From the NCBI GenBank assembly GCA_913054445.1, contig CAJXIK010000047.1:1-10538 (forward strand): a stretch of DNA of 10,538 bases, written 5' to 3'. The position numbers were made by a program, and so were the translations under genes. How positions within the stretch are numbered: position 1 is the first letter of the stretch; the number at the start of each line of letters is the position of its first letter. The notes below the pieces were generated by a model. The model made no database searches. It saw only the letters and a program-made list of their open reading frames with translations, and had not been told where the DNA came from. The stretch is from an uncultured Bermanella sp. (GTDB lineage Bacteria > Pseudomonadota > Gammaproteobacteria > Pseudomonadales > Oceanobacteraceae). Shown piece by piece: positions 1 to 6,296 of the stretch.

Positions 1-6
1 TAAAAT

Positions 7-618
7 TTAACCGCCCACAAACTGCGGGGCAAAGCCCATGCTCCAGACGATCACAGTGCCCACCCGAGTCACCACTAAATAGACCAAGGCCACGGTCAAG
101 ATGGCTCCACAAAAGGGGATGGCCCGCTCCTTCTCTATGCCCAGCACGATGGGCAGACCATCGAACATGAGGTAGCCGGTGTAAGCGGCGGCGGCCAAAA
201 AGACCAGGGTATTGAAGATGGGCTCGGGGTACAGCAGGGCAAACCCTGCGAGAAAGAGCGGCGTGCAAGAATAGGCGGTGAGGGCGATGCCGTAGGAGAA
301 AAACGCATCGTGGCCGCTGCCATAATTTTTACCCATCCAGTCGATGGCCCAGCCTAGGCCAAATACCCCCACCAGCATAGCAACGTAGGTAAGCACCACC
401 AGCGGCAGGGCGCTTTCGGGTGTGAGCTTAATGAGCTGCCCGCTGCCCACTTGCCAGCCAAATTGGGTGGTGGATATATAGGCACAGATGGGGCTAATGA
501 GCCCCAGTATCCCCACATAAGCGCTATATACTAAGAGCGGGTTTTTATGCTCTTTTTTTATATGGCTCCATTCTTGGTCTGGGTGGGTAAACATTCCAAG
601 CACATGATTTAATAGCAT
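7..618 (-). CDS. Yip1-family inner-membrane protein
   Basis: A 203-residue polytopic membrane protein of the Yip1 domain family. It opens with a short polar stretch containing the pattern 'LGMFTHPDQEWSHIKKE', typical of bacterial Yip1 proteins just before the first membrane segment. About five hydrophobic segments follow, at roughly residues 30-50, 70-95, 105-130, 133-155 and 168-195. Length is usual for bacterial members. The ATG start is supported by AGAGG (626-630, minus strand) seven bases upstream. Bacterial Yip1 proteins have no well-defined role; eukaryotic relatives act in membrane traffic, which should not be carried over. It is transcribed in the same direction as the small exported-protein gene to its right, but 157 bases separate them, so co-transcription is uncertain. 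Family call is fairly sure; function unknown. Confidence 0.8.
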   Translation of the reverse strand: MLLNHVLGMFTHPDQEWSHIKKEHKNPLLVYSAYVGILGLISPICAYISTTQFGWQVGSGQLIKLTPESALPLVVLTYVAMLVGVFGLGWAIDWMGKNYGSGHDAFFSYGIALTAYSCTPLFLAGFALLYPEPIFNTLVFLAAAAYTGYLMFDGLPIVLGIEKERAIPFCGAILTVALVYLVVTRVGTVIVWSMGFAPQFVGG

Positions 619-775
619 ATTCCAGCCTCTGGTTAGGGAAGGAGTCGGCGGCGTGCATCACTAAAATAAAACACGGCCCCACCCTATATATAGTCCAATA
701 TGGCCCTAGCTGCGAACCTTTGCCGCACCCATGTGAGCTTAAATGTGCCCTTATCCGCGCGTGAGTGCCTAGCCT
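619..775 (-). other. Intergenic region upstream of the Yip1-family gene
   Basis: This gap holds the leader of the Yip1-family gene. A perfect 10-base palindrome, CTATATATAG (684-693), could act as a -10-like element on the minus strand, but I see no convincing -35 partner at 16-18 bases, so I do not call a promoter. No terminator with a T-tract is visible for the gene ending at 776. Confidence 0.4.
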
Positions 776-1258
776 TCAGCGTTGTGCGTATTTATCTTGC
801 AGGCTGAAATACAGCACTCGCTTTAACAAACGATCTCCCTGTTCGGCTGTGAGTGTCTTATTTAGGTTGTGTTTGAGGTGGTGATGAAACACTGGCCAAT
901 TGCCCAGCATGGAATCAAAGTCGAGATTTTCTGCTCGGCCATGGGCGAGCAGCGCCTTGCTAAGGCGGGCAAGTGATTGCTGGTCGTTGAGTAACGATGC
1001 CACATACTGGTTGTAGCTGGCGTCGTGTTCGGTTTTGACAGCTTCTACCCTGGATTCATTTATGAAGCCGATGAGGTGCTGATTCTCCGATATTCTGTGT
1101 TGCAAATACGTTCTTAAAAGCCGATTTTCCCACTGATTTAGGTTATGTAGTGTGGCCTGCGCCTGATGACTCACCTTTAATGGGTTGTCGGCGGCATAAC
1201 TGACCACCGAGAGTGCTAAGAGTAATGAAAGTAGAATACTATGCGCTATACGTCTCAT
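776..1258 (-). CDS. Small exported protein of unknown function
   Basis: I do not recognise this gene. The start is set at the ATG at 1258 because GGAGG (1266-1270, minus strand) lies seven bases upstream, and because it gives a textbook signal peptide: MRR, then a Leu-rich core, ending SYA-A around residue 22. An ATG 36 bases further upstream is possible but lacks a ribosome site and would spoil the signal peptide. The mature part (about 138 residues) is polar, rich in Gln, His, Asn and Leu, and reads as mostly alpha-helical, with no Cys pairs, no lipobox and no membrane segment. It is likely a soluble periplasmic protein. No catalytic motif is visible. The gene is divergent from the DUF3127 gene at 1444. 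Confidence 0.6.
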   Translation of the reverse strand: MRRIAHSILLSLLLALSVVSYAADNPLKVSHQAQATLHNLNQWENRLLRTYLQHRISENQHLIGFINESRVEAVKTEHDASYNQYVASLLNDQQSLARLSKALLAHGRAENLDFDSMLGNWPVFHHHLKHNLNKTLTAEQGDRLLKRVLYFSLQDKYAQR

Positions 1259-1443
1259 GCTAATGCCTCCAAAGCTTCCGTAATTATGGTACATATTTGA
1301 GAATGTGCTTCGGCGCTTATGTTCGGTTTGTAATGTTTGGTAAATTTGTTAGGGGCTGCTGAGTAACAGCAATGCACGCTTGGTGCATGTCACATGCGCG
1401 CCAATCGATGTTATGATGTGCCATCAACTACAGGGTGAGAAAC
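1259..1443. promoter_or_regulatory. Divergent intergenic region with nested inverted repeats
   Basis: This region separates two divergent genes. It contains ATGCAC-GCTTG-GTGCAT (1372-1388) and, overlapping it, the 13-base palindrome GCATGT-C-ACATGC (1385-1397). The second sits in the -35 zone of the rightward promoter and looks like a possible operator. On the minus strand, CATAAT (complement of 1283-1288) is a candidate -10 for the exported-protein gene, 24 bases before its start codon, but its -35 is poor. No regulator is identifiable from the site. Confidence 0.35.
1409..1417 (+). promoter_or_regulatory. Extended -10 promoter for the DUF3127 gene
   Basis: TGT-TATGAT matches the extended -10 form (TG, one base, then TATGAT, 5 of 6 to consensus). 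No good -35 hexamer lies 16-18 bases upstream, which fits extended -10 promoters. Transcription would begin near 1424, about 20 bases before the ATG at 1444. The palindrome at 1385-1397 covers the -35 position. Confidence 0.5.
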
Positions 1444-1839
1444 ATGTCGAAGAGCTTCGAAGTACAAGGAGTATTGCACTCCATCGGTGAGACCACAGCC
1501 TATGGCCAAAATGGTTTTACCAAGCGTGAATTTGTCATCAAGTTGAACGGCGAAGGTGAGAACCCAGATTACCCCAACTACGTGGCCCTCGAACTCATTA
1601 AAGACAAGTGTGCGCTGATGGATCAGTATCAGCTGGGTCAAGAGGTGGTGGCTCACTTCAACTTGTCTGGTCGTCTTTGGTCATCACAGGGCAAGCCCGA
1701 AAAATGCTTCACTAGCCTACAGGCGTGGCGTGTAGAGAGTGCTGGCCAAGGCGCAGCAGCCTCTGCACCGGCCAACGATTTCGATGGCATGTCTTATTCG
1801 GCACCCTCTTCTGCCTTTGATGATGAGGTGCCGTTCTAG
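1444..1839 (+). CDS. DUF3127 OB-fold protein with SSB-like acidic tail
   Basis: A 131-residue protein that I assign to the DUF3127 family. These are small OB-fold proteins likely to bind nucleic acid. Residues 1-97 form the compact domain (strand-like 'KREFVIKL' near 28, 'LSGRLW' near 74, 'CFTSLQAWRVE' near 88). A low-complexity Ala/Ser/Gly linker (about 100-123) leads to the C-terminal FDDEVPF. That layout of OB-fold, disordered linker and acidic tail ending in Pro-Phe is the hallmark of bacterial single-stranded DNA-binding protein, where the tail recruits replication and repair partners. It is not canonical SSB. The ATG at 1444 is chosen over the in-frame GTG nine bases upstream because AGGG (1432-1435) then lies eight bases before it. 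It stands alone, with its own promoter. Single-stranded DNA binding is an inference. Confidence 0.75.
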   Translation: MSKSFEVQGVLHSIGETTAYGQNGFTKREFVIKLNGEGENPDYPNYVALELIKDKCALMDQYQLGQEVVAHFNLSGRLWSSQGKPEKCFTSLQAWRVESAGQGAAASAPANDFDGMSYSAPSSAFDDEVPF

Positions 1840-1855
1840 TCTTGTGAGTCCTCGC

Positions 1856-1875
1856 CAGCCCCTCCTAAGGGGCTG
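1856..1875 (+). terminator. GC-rich hairpin after the DUF3127 gene, possible terminator
   Basis: CAGCCCCT and AGGGGCTG form a perfect 8-base-pair stem with a CCTA loop, 16 bases after the stop codon. There is no T-tract after it, so it is at best a weak intrinsic terminator or a 3'-end stabilising hairpin. A second imperfect stem (GCCTAGC 1894-1900 with GCTTAGGC 1915-1922, one bulged T) follows just before the next promoter, with a run of seven T at 1935-1941. Confidence 0.4.
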
Positions 1876-1927
1876 CTACCTCATCAATTGAGTGCCTAGC
1901 AGTAATCAACCATAGCTTAGGCGCTAT

Positions 1928-1956
1928 TTGACAATTTTTTTCCTCTTACGTAAACT
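1928..1956 (+). promoter_or_regulatory. Sigma-70 promoter of the riboswitch operon
   Basis: A perfect -35 box TTGACA (1928-1933) is followed by a spacer of exactly 17 bases and TAAACT (1951-1956, 4 of 6 to TATAAT). Transcription would start around 1963, essentially at the first base of the riboswitch P1 stem. The spacer contains a run of seven T. Agreement with the RNA element placed independently downstream makes this a strong call. Confidence 0.75.
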
Positions 1957-1963
1957 GCGCGCC

Positions 1964-2159
1964 AATTGTTAGGTGCCCCTTGTGGTTAAACGGGAAATTG
2001 GTGAGTTTTTTAACGATTCCAATACTGCCCCCGCAACGGTGATCGACGTCAATCTGTATCTAGGCAACTTTGCCTAGCCACTGTGTTGTTAAAACACGGG
2101 AAGGCGATACAGAAGAATGCAAGCATTCGCGTCGTGAGTCCGGAGACCGGCCTTCAATA
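1964..2159 (+). promoter_or_regulatory. Cobalamin (B12) riboswitch aptamer
   Basis: The conserved cobalamin-riboswitch elements occur in order. AGGTGCC is at 1971. TTAAACGGGAAATTGGTGA starts at 1986. ACTGCCCCCGCAACGGTGA runs from about 2024. The B12-box-like GAGTCCGGAGACCGGCC is at 2136-2152. The ends close as P1: ATTG (1965-1968) with CAAT (2155-2158) and AGG (1971-1973) with CCT (2151-2153). Peripheral stems fit the usual variable arms: CTAGGCA-ACTT-TGCCTAG (2060-2077), GTGTT with AACAC (2083-2097), and GAATGC-AA-GCATTC (2115-2128). This class binds adenosylcobalamin or related cobalamins and normally lowers expression of uptake or synthesis genes when ligand is abundant. It controls the receptor at 2376 and probably the genes co-transcribed behind it. 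Confidence 0.93.
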
Positions 2160-2334
2160 TGAACACAGGTGTAGCGGCGGGCTGCCAGTGAGAAATGTCC
2201 TTTCTCATGTCAATTATTTTAATTGTCGCCCTCGTCGTAAACCTGCGTTCTGCATACGAGTGCGGGCTGGCACTTGGAACGCTAATACTCTGTTACGTTT
2301 TTCGTAGGCACACCTGTATAACCGTTCTCCGCCT
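2160..2334 (+). promoter_or_regulatory. Structured leader between aptamer and receptor gene
   Basis: A non-coding leader packed with self-complementary segments. ACAGGTGT (2165-2172) and ACACCTGT (2310-2317) are perfect complements that could close a large domain. Inside lie TGAGAAA-TGTCC-TTTCTCA (2189-2207), CAATTA-TTT-TAATTG (2211-2225), CGAGTGC-GGGCTG-GCACTTG (2257-2276, one G-U pair) and TACG-TTTTT-CGTA (2294-2306). The octamer GCGGGCTG occurs twice (2177-2184 and 2262-2269). I see no stem followed directly by a T-tract, so regulation through an intrinsic terminator is not supported. Short open frames here have no ribosome site and no recognisable product. Confidence 0.55.
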
Positions 2335-2375
2335 GTACTCTGAACTTGAATGTTTTATCGCAAGTGAGGAGTCAC
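2335..2375 (+). promoter_or_regulatory. Hairpin sequestering the receptor ribosome-binding site
   Basis: GTACTC-TGA-ACTTG (2335-2348) can fold back on CAAGT-GAG-GAGTCAC (2361-2375). It gives a 5-base-pair upper stem, a three-by-three internal loop with possible tandem G-A pairs, a 4-base-pair stem (ACTC with GAGT) and two more pairs past one bulged C. The Shine-Dalgarno sequence GAGGAG (2366-2371) lies in the 3' arm, and the ATG follows immediately at 2376. This is the arrangement expected for a translational riboswitch expression platform. The pairing is directly visible; its role as a switch is inference. Confidence 0.55.
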
Positions 2376-4481
2376 ATGACAAATTTTAAAAACTTACCAT
2401 TCTGCTTTTTGAGCCTGACCGTTTTTGCATCACCTGGTTACGCTGACGAAACCCCCATCCAACTCGAAGGTGTCACCGTAAAGGGCCACCAAGCGGCTAT
2501 TTACAGCGCCAATTTAAACGAGAAGAGCGTGAGCGGCTCACGTTTAGATATCGATATCATTGATCTGCCTGCCAGTCTGGATGTGATCGACCAAGATCTG
2601 TTACGAAAAAGAGGCGCGCGTACCACCCTAGAAGCGGTTGAGGGTGCGGCAGGCGCTTTAAGTGGAAACCCACCGGGTGCGCCTGGGGTTCACTCCATGC
2701 GTGGCTTTTCCAATAGCGATATATCCCACCTACACAACGGCATGCGCATTACCAGCGCAGGCATGAGTACTCGCCCACTCGATACCTTTAACTTAGAAAG
2801 AGTCGAAGTATTAAAAGGCCCAGCGTCTGTTTTATATGGCGAAGGGGCTTTAGCTGGGGCCGTTAACTTTGTGAGTAAAAAGCCAAGCCGAGACGCAGTA
2901 GAGTCTGAGCTTTATCTTTCCCATGGTTCATTCAACACACAGCGCGTGGGCTTTGGCAGTGGTGGTGTCACTGATGTAGAAAACCTCTTCTATCGCTTTG
3001 ATGTCAGTCAGCAAAATTCAGACGGTTACATTGATCGCTCTGGTTTCGAATATGAAAATTACTCAGGTTCTATTCTGTATGATTTTGGCGACTTAGAGAT
3101 TTCATTAGAAGCGGAATTCACCGAAGATGATATGGAGGCTTATTTTGGCCATCATGAAATTAATGGCGAACTCCCTTCTCGTTTACGCAAAACGAACTTT
3201 AATGTGGCAGATGAAATCACCGAGCAAAAAAGTCACTGGCTACGCGCCGTTGTCGATTGGCAAGCGAGTGAATCATTTCAGCTTAAAAATGTGATGTACC
3301 ACTATGATGCAAACCGTCACTGGAAGAATGCCGAAGATGCCAACGTCGATAATACGGCCGGTACCTTTGCCGTAACGGGATTTTTCGAGGTGATTCATGA
3401 TCAAGAAATAATAGGTAATCGTTTCGAAGCGGTCTTCAATGATGCGTTAGCGGGCATGCAAAATAGGGTGCTACTGGGTTTTGATGTCAATCAGAATCGC
3501 TTTAAAAATACCGGAAGTAATTTTGCCTTTCCAGATGTGGTCGTAGACCCGTTTAACCCACCGGCCTTAGTGTTTGCCGATGGCGGTAATGACCCCACCG
3601 TACCAAACCGTAAAACGAAGGCTGACAGCCTGTCATTTTTTATCGAAGATCAGCTGTCTGTTAGCGATGAGTTAATTTTGTTATTTGGCCTACGCCATGA
3701 TGACATAACGGTCGACTCCGATGACTTAAACGGCAATACCTTCACTAAAGATTACTCAGAGACCAGTGGTCGTATTGGTACGACATATAAGTTAGCAGAT
3801 AACCTCTCTGTTTATGGGCAGTACGCCACATCCATCGTGCCGGTTGCTAGCCTAGTCACGCTAAAAGAGTCCCGTAAAGACTTTAACCTCGCTAAGGGCA
3901 AGCAGGCTGAAATCGGCATCAAGCACAGCTTTCTTGATAACCGAGGTCACTGGACGGCATCCATATACGACATCAGCAAAGAAGATGGCTTAACCCGTGA
4001 CCCCAATGATCCAAGTAAGCGTATACAGATTGGCGAACAAACCTCACAAGGGGCGGAGCTTTCTTTAACGCTGCAAGTAAACGACCAGTGGTTACTCGAA
4101 TCGAATGCTTCTTGGCTTGATGCTGAGTTTGAAACCTATAACACAAGCAGTGGTGATTCATTAAAGGGCAATACCCCTGCAAATGTTGCGAAAAAAACCG
4201 CAAATGTATGGCTTCATTATCAGGCAAATGATATCTGGCGCATGGGTGGCTCCAACCGTTATGTCGGTGAGCGCGAAATGAATGATGCAAATAGCGCACA
4301 AATGGCGGCCTATTCTGTCGCCGATTTTTATGTGAGCTGGCAGGCTCAACACTTAGGCGATGTGACGTTCCGTGTTCGTAACGCGTTCGATACAGAATAC
4401 AGTCAATGGTCAGAATACGGCGATGCCCACTTATTAGGTGACCCTCGCTCTTACGAAATTAGTGTGTACCGTAAATTCTAA
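2376..4481 (+). CDS. TonB-dependent outer-membrane receptor under B12 riboswitch control
   Basis: A 701-residue TonB-dependent receptor for energised uptake across the outer membrane. The ATG at 2376 is chosen because GAGGAG lies just upstream and a signal peptide follows (hydrophobic core, cleavage after GYA, residue 23); a TTG 30 bases upstream would disrupt both. 'PIQLEGVTVKG' (about 27-37) is a plausible TonB box region. The plug domain runs to about residue 170 and carries the hallmark 'ERVEVLKGPASVLYGEGALAGAVN' at 141-164, here spelled only to place it: key residues are the RVEVLKGP and G-AGGAVN-like segments. The rest is a 22-strand-type barrel ending in a terminal aromatic (YRKF). The plug resembles ferric-siderophore receptors more than BtuB, so cobalamin is likely but not certain as the substrate; cobinamide, another corrinoid or a cobalt chelate are alternatives. 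It is first in a five-gene operon. Confidence 0.88.
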   Translation: MTNFKNLPFCFLSLTVFASPGYADETPIQLEGVTVKGHQAAIYSANLNEKSVSGSRLDIDIIDLPASLDVIDQDLLRKRGARTTLEAVEGAAGALSGNPPGAPGVHSMRGFSNSDISHLHNGMRITSAGMSTRPLDTFNLERVEVLKGPASVLYGEGALAGAVNFVSKKPSRDAVESELYLSHGSFNTQRVGFGSGGVTDVENLFYRFDVSQQNSDGYIDRSGFEYENYSGSILYDFGDLEISLEAEFTEDDMEAYFGHHEINGELPSRLRKTNFNVADEITEQKSHWLRAVVDWQASESFQLKNVMYHYDANRHWKNAEDANVDNTAGTFAVTGFFEVIHDQEIIGNRFEAVFNDALAGMQNRVLLGFDVNQNRFKNTGSNFAFPDVVVDPFNPPALVFADGGNDPTVPNRKTKADSLSFFIEDQLSVSDELILLFGLRHDDITVDSDDLNGNTFTKDYSETSGRIGTTYKLADNLSVYGQYATSIVPVASLVTLKESRKDFNLAKGKQAEIGIKHSFLDNRGHWTASIYDISKEDGLTRDPNDPSKRIQIGEQTSQGAELSLTLQVNDQWLLESNASWLDAEFETYNTSSGDSLKGNTPANVAKKTANVWLHYQANDIWRMGGSNRYVGEREMNDANSAQMAAYSVADFYVSWQAQHLGDVTFRVRNAFDTEYSQWSEYGDAHLLGDPRSYEISVYRKF

Positions 4482-4485
4482 TCAA

Positions 4486-4525
4486 CGCCTCCGAGAGGTG
4501 GAGAGATGGGGGGCTTTGGCCCTCC
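4486..4525 (+). other. Paired hairpins between receptor and ATPase genes
   Basis: Two adjacent stem-loops fill the 53-base gap. CGCCTC with GAGGTG (4486-4500) encloses a three-base loop and includes one G-T wobble. GGGGGG with CCCTCC (4508-4525) encloses CTTTGG and also has one wobble. The second ends ten bases before the ATPase ATG, and only TATAAAAAT-type sequence follows, so it is not a standard terminator. Such elements often stabilise the upstream message or lower expression of genes downstream of a receptor. The role here is inferred. Confidence 0.4.
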
Positions 4526-4534
4526 TATAAAAAT

Positions 4535-5293
4535 ATGAAATTACAAACAAAAAAATTATGTTGGCAGGCTAACGCAAACACACCCTGGATACTCGATAAG
4601 GTAGATTTTAACGCCAAGGAAGGCCATTGCATCGGTTTGCTTGGGCCAAACGGCAGCGGTAAGACGAGCTTAATTCGCTGTCTATTTCGCAGTATTCAGG
4701 GCACTCGCGGCCAAGTGTTTTTGGATGGTCGCGATATCTCACGCTATTCACGCCAAGAGGTTGCCAAGAAGGTAGCCGTTGTCATGCAGGAATATCCGCC
4801 AGACTTTCATTTGTCTGTGGACGAAATCATTCAACTGGGGCGGCTCCCCCACGACACCTTTTTCTCAAAGCCGGCGCTGACAGAAGATGATGATGTAATT
4901 CTACAGCGACTAGAACTCGACTCATTACGTTACAGAGCATTTAACACCTTATCGGGAGGTGAGAAACAAAGGGTAATGATTGCTCGGGCCTTAGTGCAAA
5001 AAGCTGAAATATTATTGCTCGATGAGCCCACTAACCACCTCGATATTGCTCACCAACTTTCTGTTTTAAAGCTCACCCGCACGCTCGGTATTACCGTGAT
5101 TAGTAGCCTGCATGACCTCAATTTAGCCTCGCAATTTTGTGACGAGGTGGCCGTGATGAAGCAAGGAAAGATGCTGACGCAAGGCCCGCCAAAAGAGGTT
5201 TTAAGCGAAACATTAATCCATGATGTTTTTTCCGTGAAATCAACCGCCGATACTCACCCCCAGACCGGCTCCCTACGCCTGAGTTTTTATTAA
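4535..5293 (+). CDS. ABC transporter ATPase, FecE/BtuD type
   Basis: The 252-residue ATP-hydrolysing subunit of a type II importer. All motifs are intact: Walker A GPNGSGKT (37-44), Q-loop Gln85 in 'VVMQEYPP', signature LSGGEKQ (139-145), Walker B ILLLDE (159-164), D-loop 'TNHLD', and switch His193 in 'SSLHDLNLA'. This matches ATPases that serve iron-siderophore, haem and cobalamin importers. It acts at the cytoplasmic face with the permease encoded at 6293. The ATG at 4535 is the only sensible start, yet no Shine-Dalgarno sequence precedes it; the nearby G-run is 21 bases away and inside a hairpin. Expression may therefore be weak or depend on coupling. The next gene begins one base after its stop codon. 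Family assignment is firm; substrate comes from context. Confidence 0.9.
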   Translation: MKLQTKKLCWQANANTPWILDKVDFNAKEGHCIGLLGPNGSGKTSLIRCLFRSIQGTRGQVFLDGRDISRYSRQEVAKKVAVVMQEYPPDFHLSVDEIIQLGRLPHDTFFSKPALTEDDDVILQRLELDSLRYRAFNTLSGGEKQRVMIARALVQKAEILLLDEPTNHLDIAHQLSVLKLTRTLGITVISSLHDLNLASQFCDEVAVMKQGKMLTQGPPKEVLSETLIHDVFSVKSTADTHPQTGSLRLSFY

Positions 5294-5294
5294 T

Positions 5295-6296
5295 ATGCCA
5301 AAGTTTATAAGCTACCTGCTATGCATCACCTTACTGAGTCTCTCTTTCTACACAAAGGCCAGCAGCCAGCGCCAGGTACAGTCGTGTGATCGCACCATTA
5401 ATTTAAAGACAGTCCCCAGCAGGGCAGTCTCAAACGATATAAACCTAACAGAGATGATGTTTGCCCTTAACTTACAATCCAGAATGGCGGGATACAGCGG
5501 CATCAGTGGCTGGCAAAAACTGACCCCAGAATTCAAGAAGCAAGCGGGTACATTACCCCAGTTATCTGCGAAAGCACCTTCTATGGAGGTATTATTGTCG
5601 GCCAATGCCGACTTCTTATTTGCAGGCTGGAATTATGGCATGCGCGTGGGTGGGCCGCTTACCCCCAGTACGCTGAAGGCATTTGATATTGATGTGTACG
5701 AACTATCGGAGTCATGCATTCATATCATGCACAAACAACCGTCTGGTTTTGATGATGTGTACCGTGACCTTGCGAACCTAGGGGTACTATTTGACGTTGA
5801 AACACGCGCCCATGACTTAATAGCAGCACTCAAAAGCGATGTGATAAGTATCACCACTAAGACAAAAAATATCGCACAACCCGTGTCTGTTTTCGTATAC
5901 GACAGCGGTCAAGATGCCCCTTTTACCGCAGGAAAATACGCCATGCCAAATGCTATGATCGAGACTGCCGGTGGCATCAACATAGTGAACGACCTAAACA
6001 GTAGCTGGACTCGCACAAATTGGGAGGCGGTCATTGACCGTAATCCGGAGGTGATTATCATCATCAATTACGGCAATACCAGCGCCCAACAAAAAATAGA
6101 TTTTCTTAATCAACATCCTGGGCTCACGAGTGTGAGCGCAATAAAACAGCAGCGCTTTGTCGTACTGGAGTATTCCGAAGCCACCCCAGGCATTAAAAAT
6201 GTCCAAGCCACACGAAAACTGGCTCGTGCTTTTTATCCTGATTTATTTCCTTCTAAGAGCAACATCTTTATAGCAGAAGAAGCGAACCCTCTATGA
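5295..6296 (+). CDS. Periplasmic substrate-binding protein, cobalamin/metal-chelate type
   Basis: A 333-residue exported protein of the BtuF/FhuD-like (cluster A-II) binding-protein group. A signal peptide covers residues 1 to about 22 (core 'YLLCITLLSLSF', cleavage near TKA-S); Cys10 is within the core and is not a lipobox. Recognisable stretches are 'AVSNDINLTEMMFAL' (45-59), 'GISGWQKLTPEFK' (69-81), 'LFAGWNYGMRVGG' (108-120) and 'VYELSESCIHIM' (134-145). From memory these resemble a distinct branch that includes proteins labelled as F420-0 ABC binding proteins in actinobacteria, and proteobacterial relatives near cobalamin genes, rather than classical BtuF. Cys31 and Cys141 are well placed for a disulphide. 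Its stop overlaps the permease start in ATGA. It should deliver the ligand imported by the upstream receptor. Confidence 0.82.
   Translation: MPKFISYLLCITLLSLSFYTKASSQRQVQSCDRTINLKTVPSRAVSNDINLTEMMFALNLQSRMAGYSGISGWQKLTPEFKKQAGTLPQLSAKAPSMEVLLSANADFLFAGWNYGMRVGGPLTPSTLKAFDIDVYELSESCIHIMHKQPSGFDDVYRDLANLGVLFDVETRAHDLIAALKSDVISITTKTKNIAQPVSVFVYDSGQDAPFTAGKYAMPNAMIETAGGINIVNDLNSSWTRTNWEAVIDRNPEVIIIINYGNTSAQQKIDFLNQHPGLTSVSAIKQQRFVVLEYSEATPGIKNVQATRKLARAFYPDLFPSKSNIFIAEEANPL

Noticed and set aside
1259..1294. Upstream ATG as start of the small exported protein
   Set aside because: It has no ribosome site, and the GGAGG-preceded ATG at 1258 begins a standard signal peptide.
2346..2375. TTG as start codon of the receptor
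   Set aside because: The ATG at 2376 has GAGGAG just upstream and gives a clean signal peptide; the TTG lies inside the masking hairpin.
2083..2389. Two short open frames in the receptor leader
   Set aside because: They overlap the riboswitch and its structured leader, lack ribosome sites and resemble no protein family.
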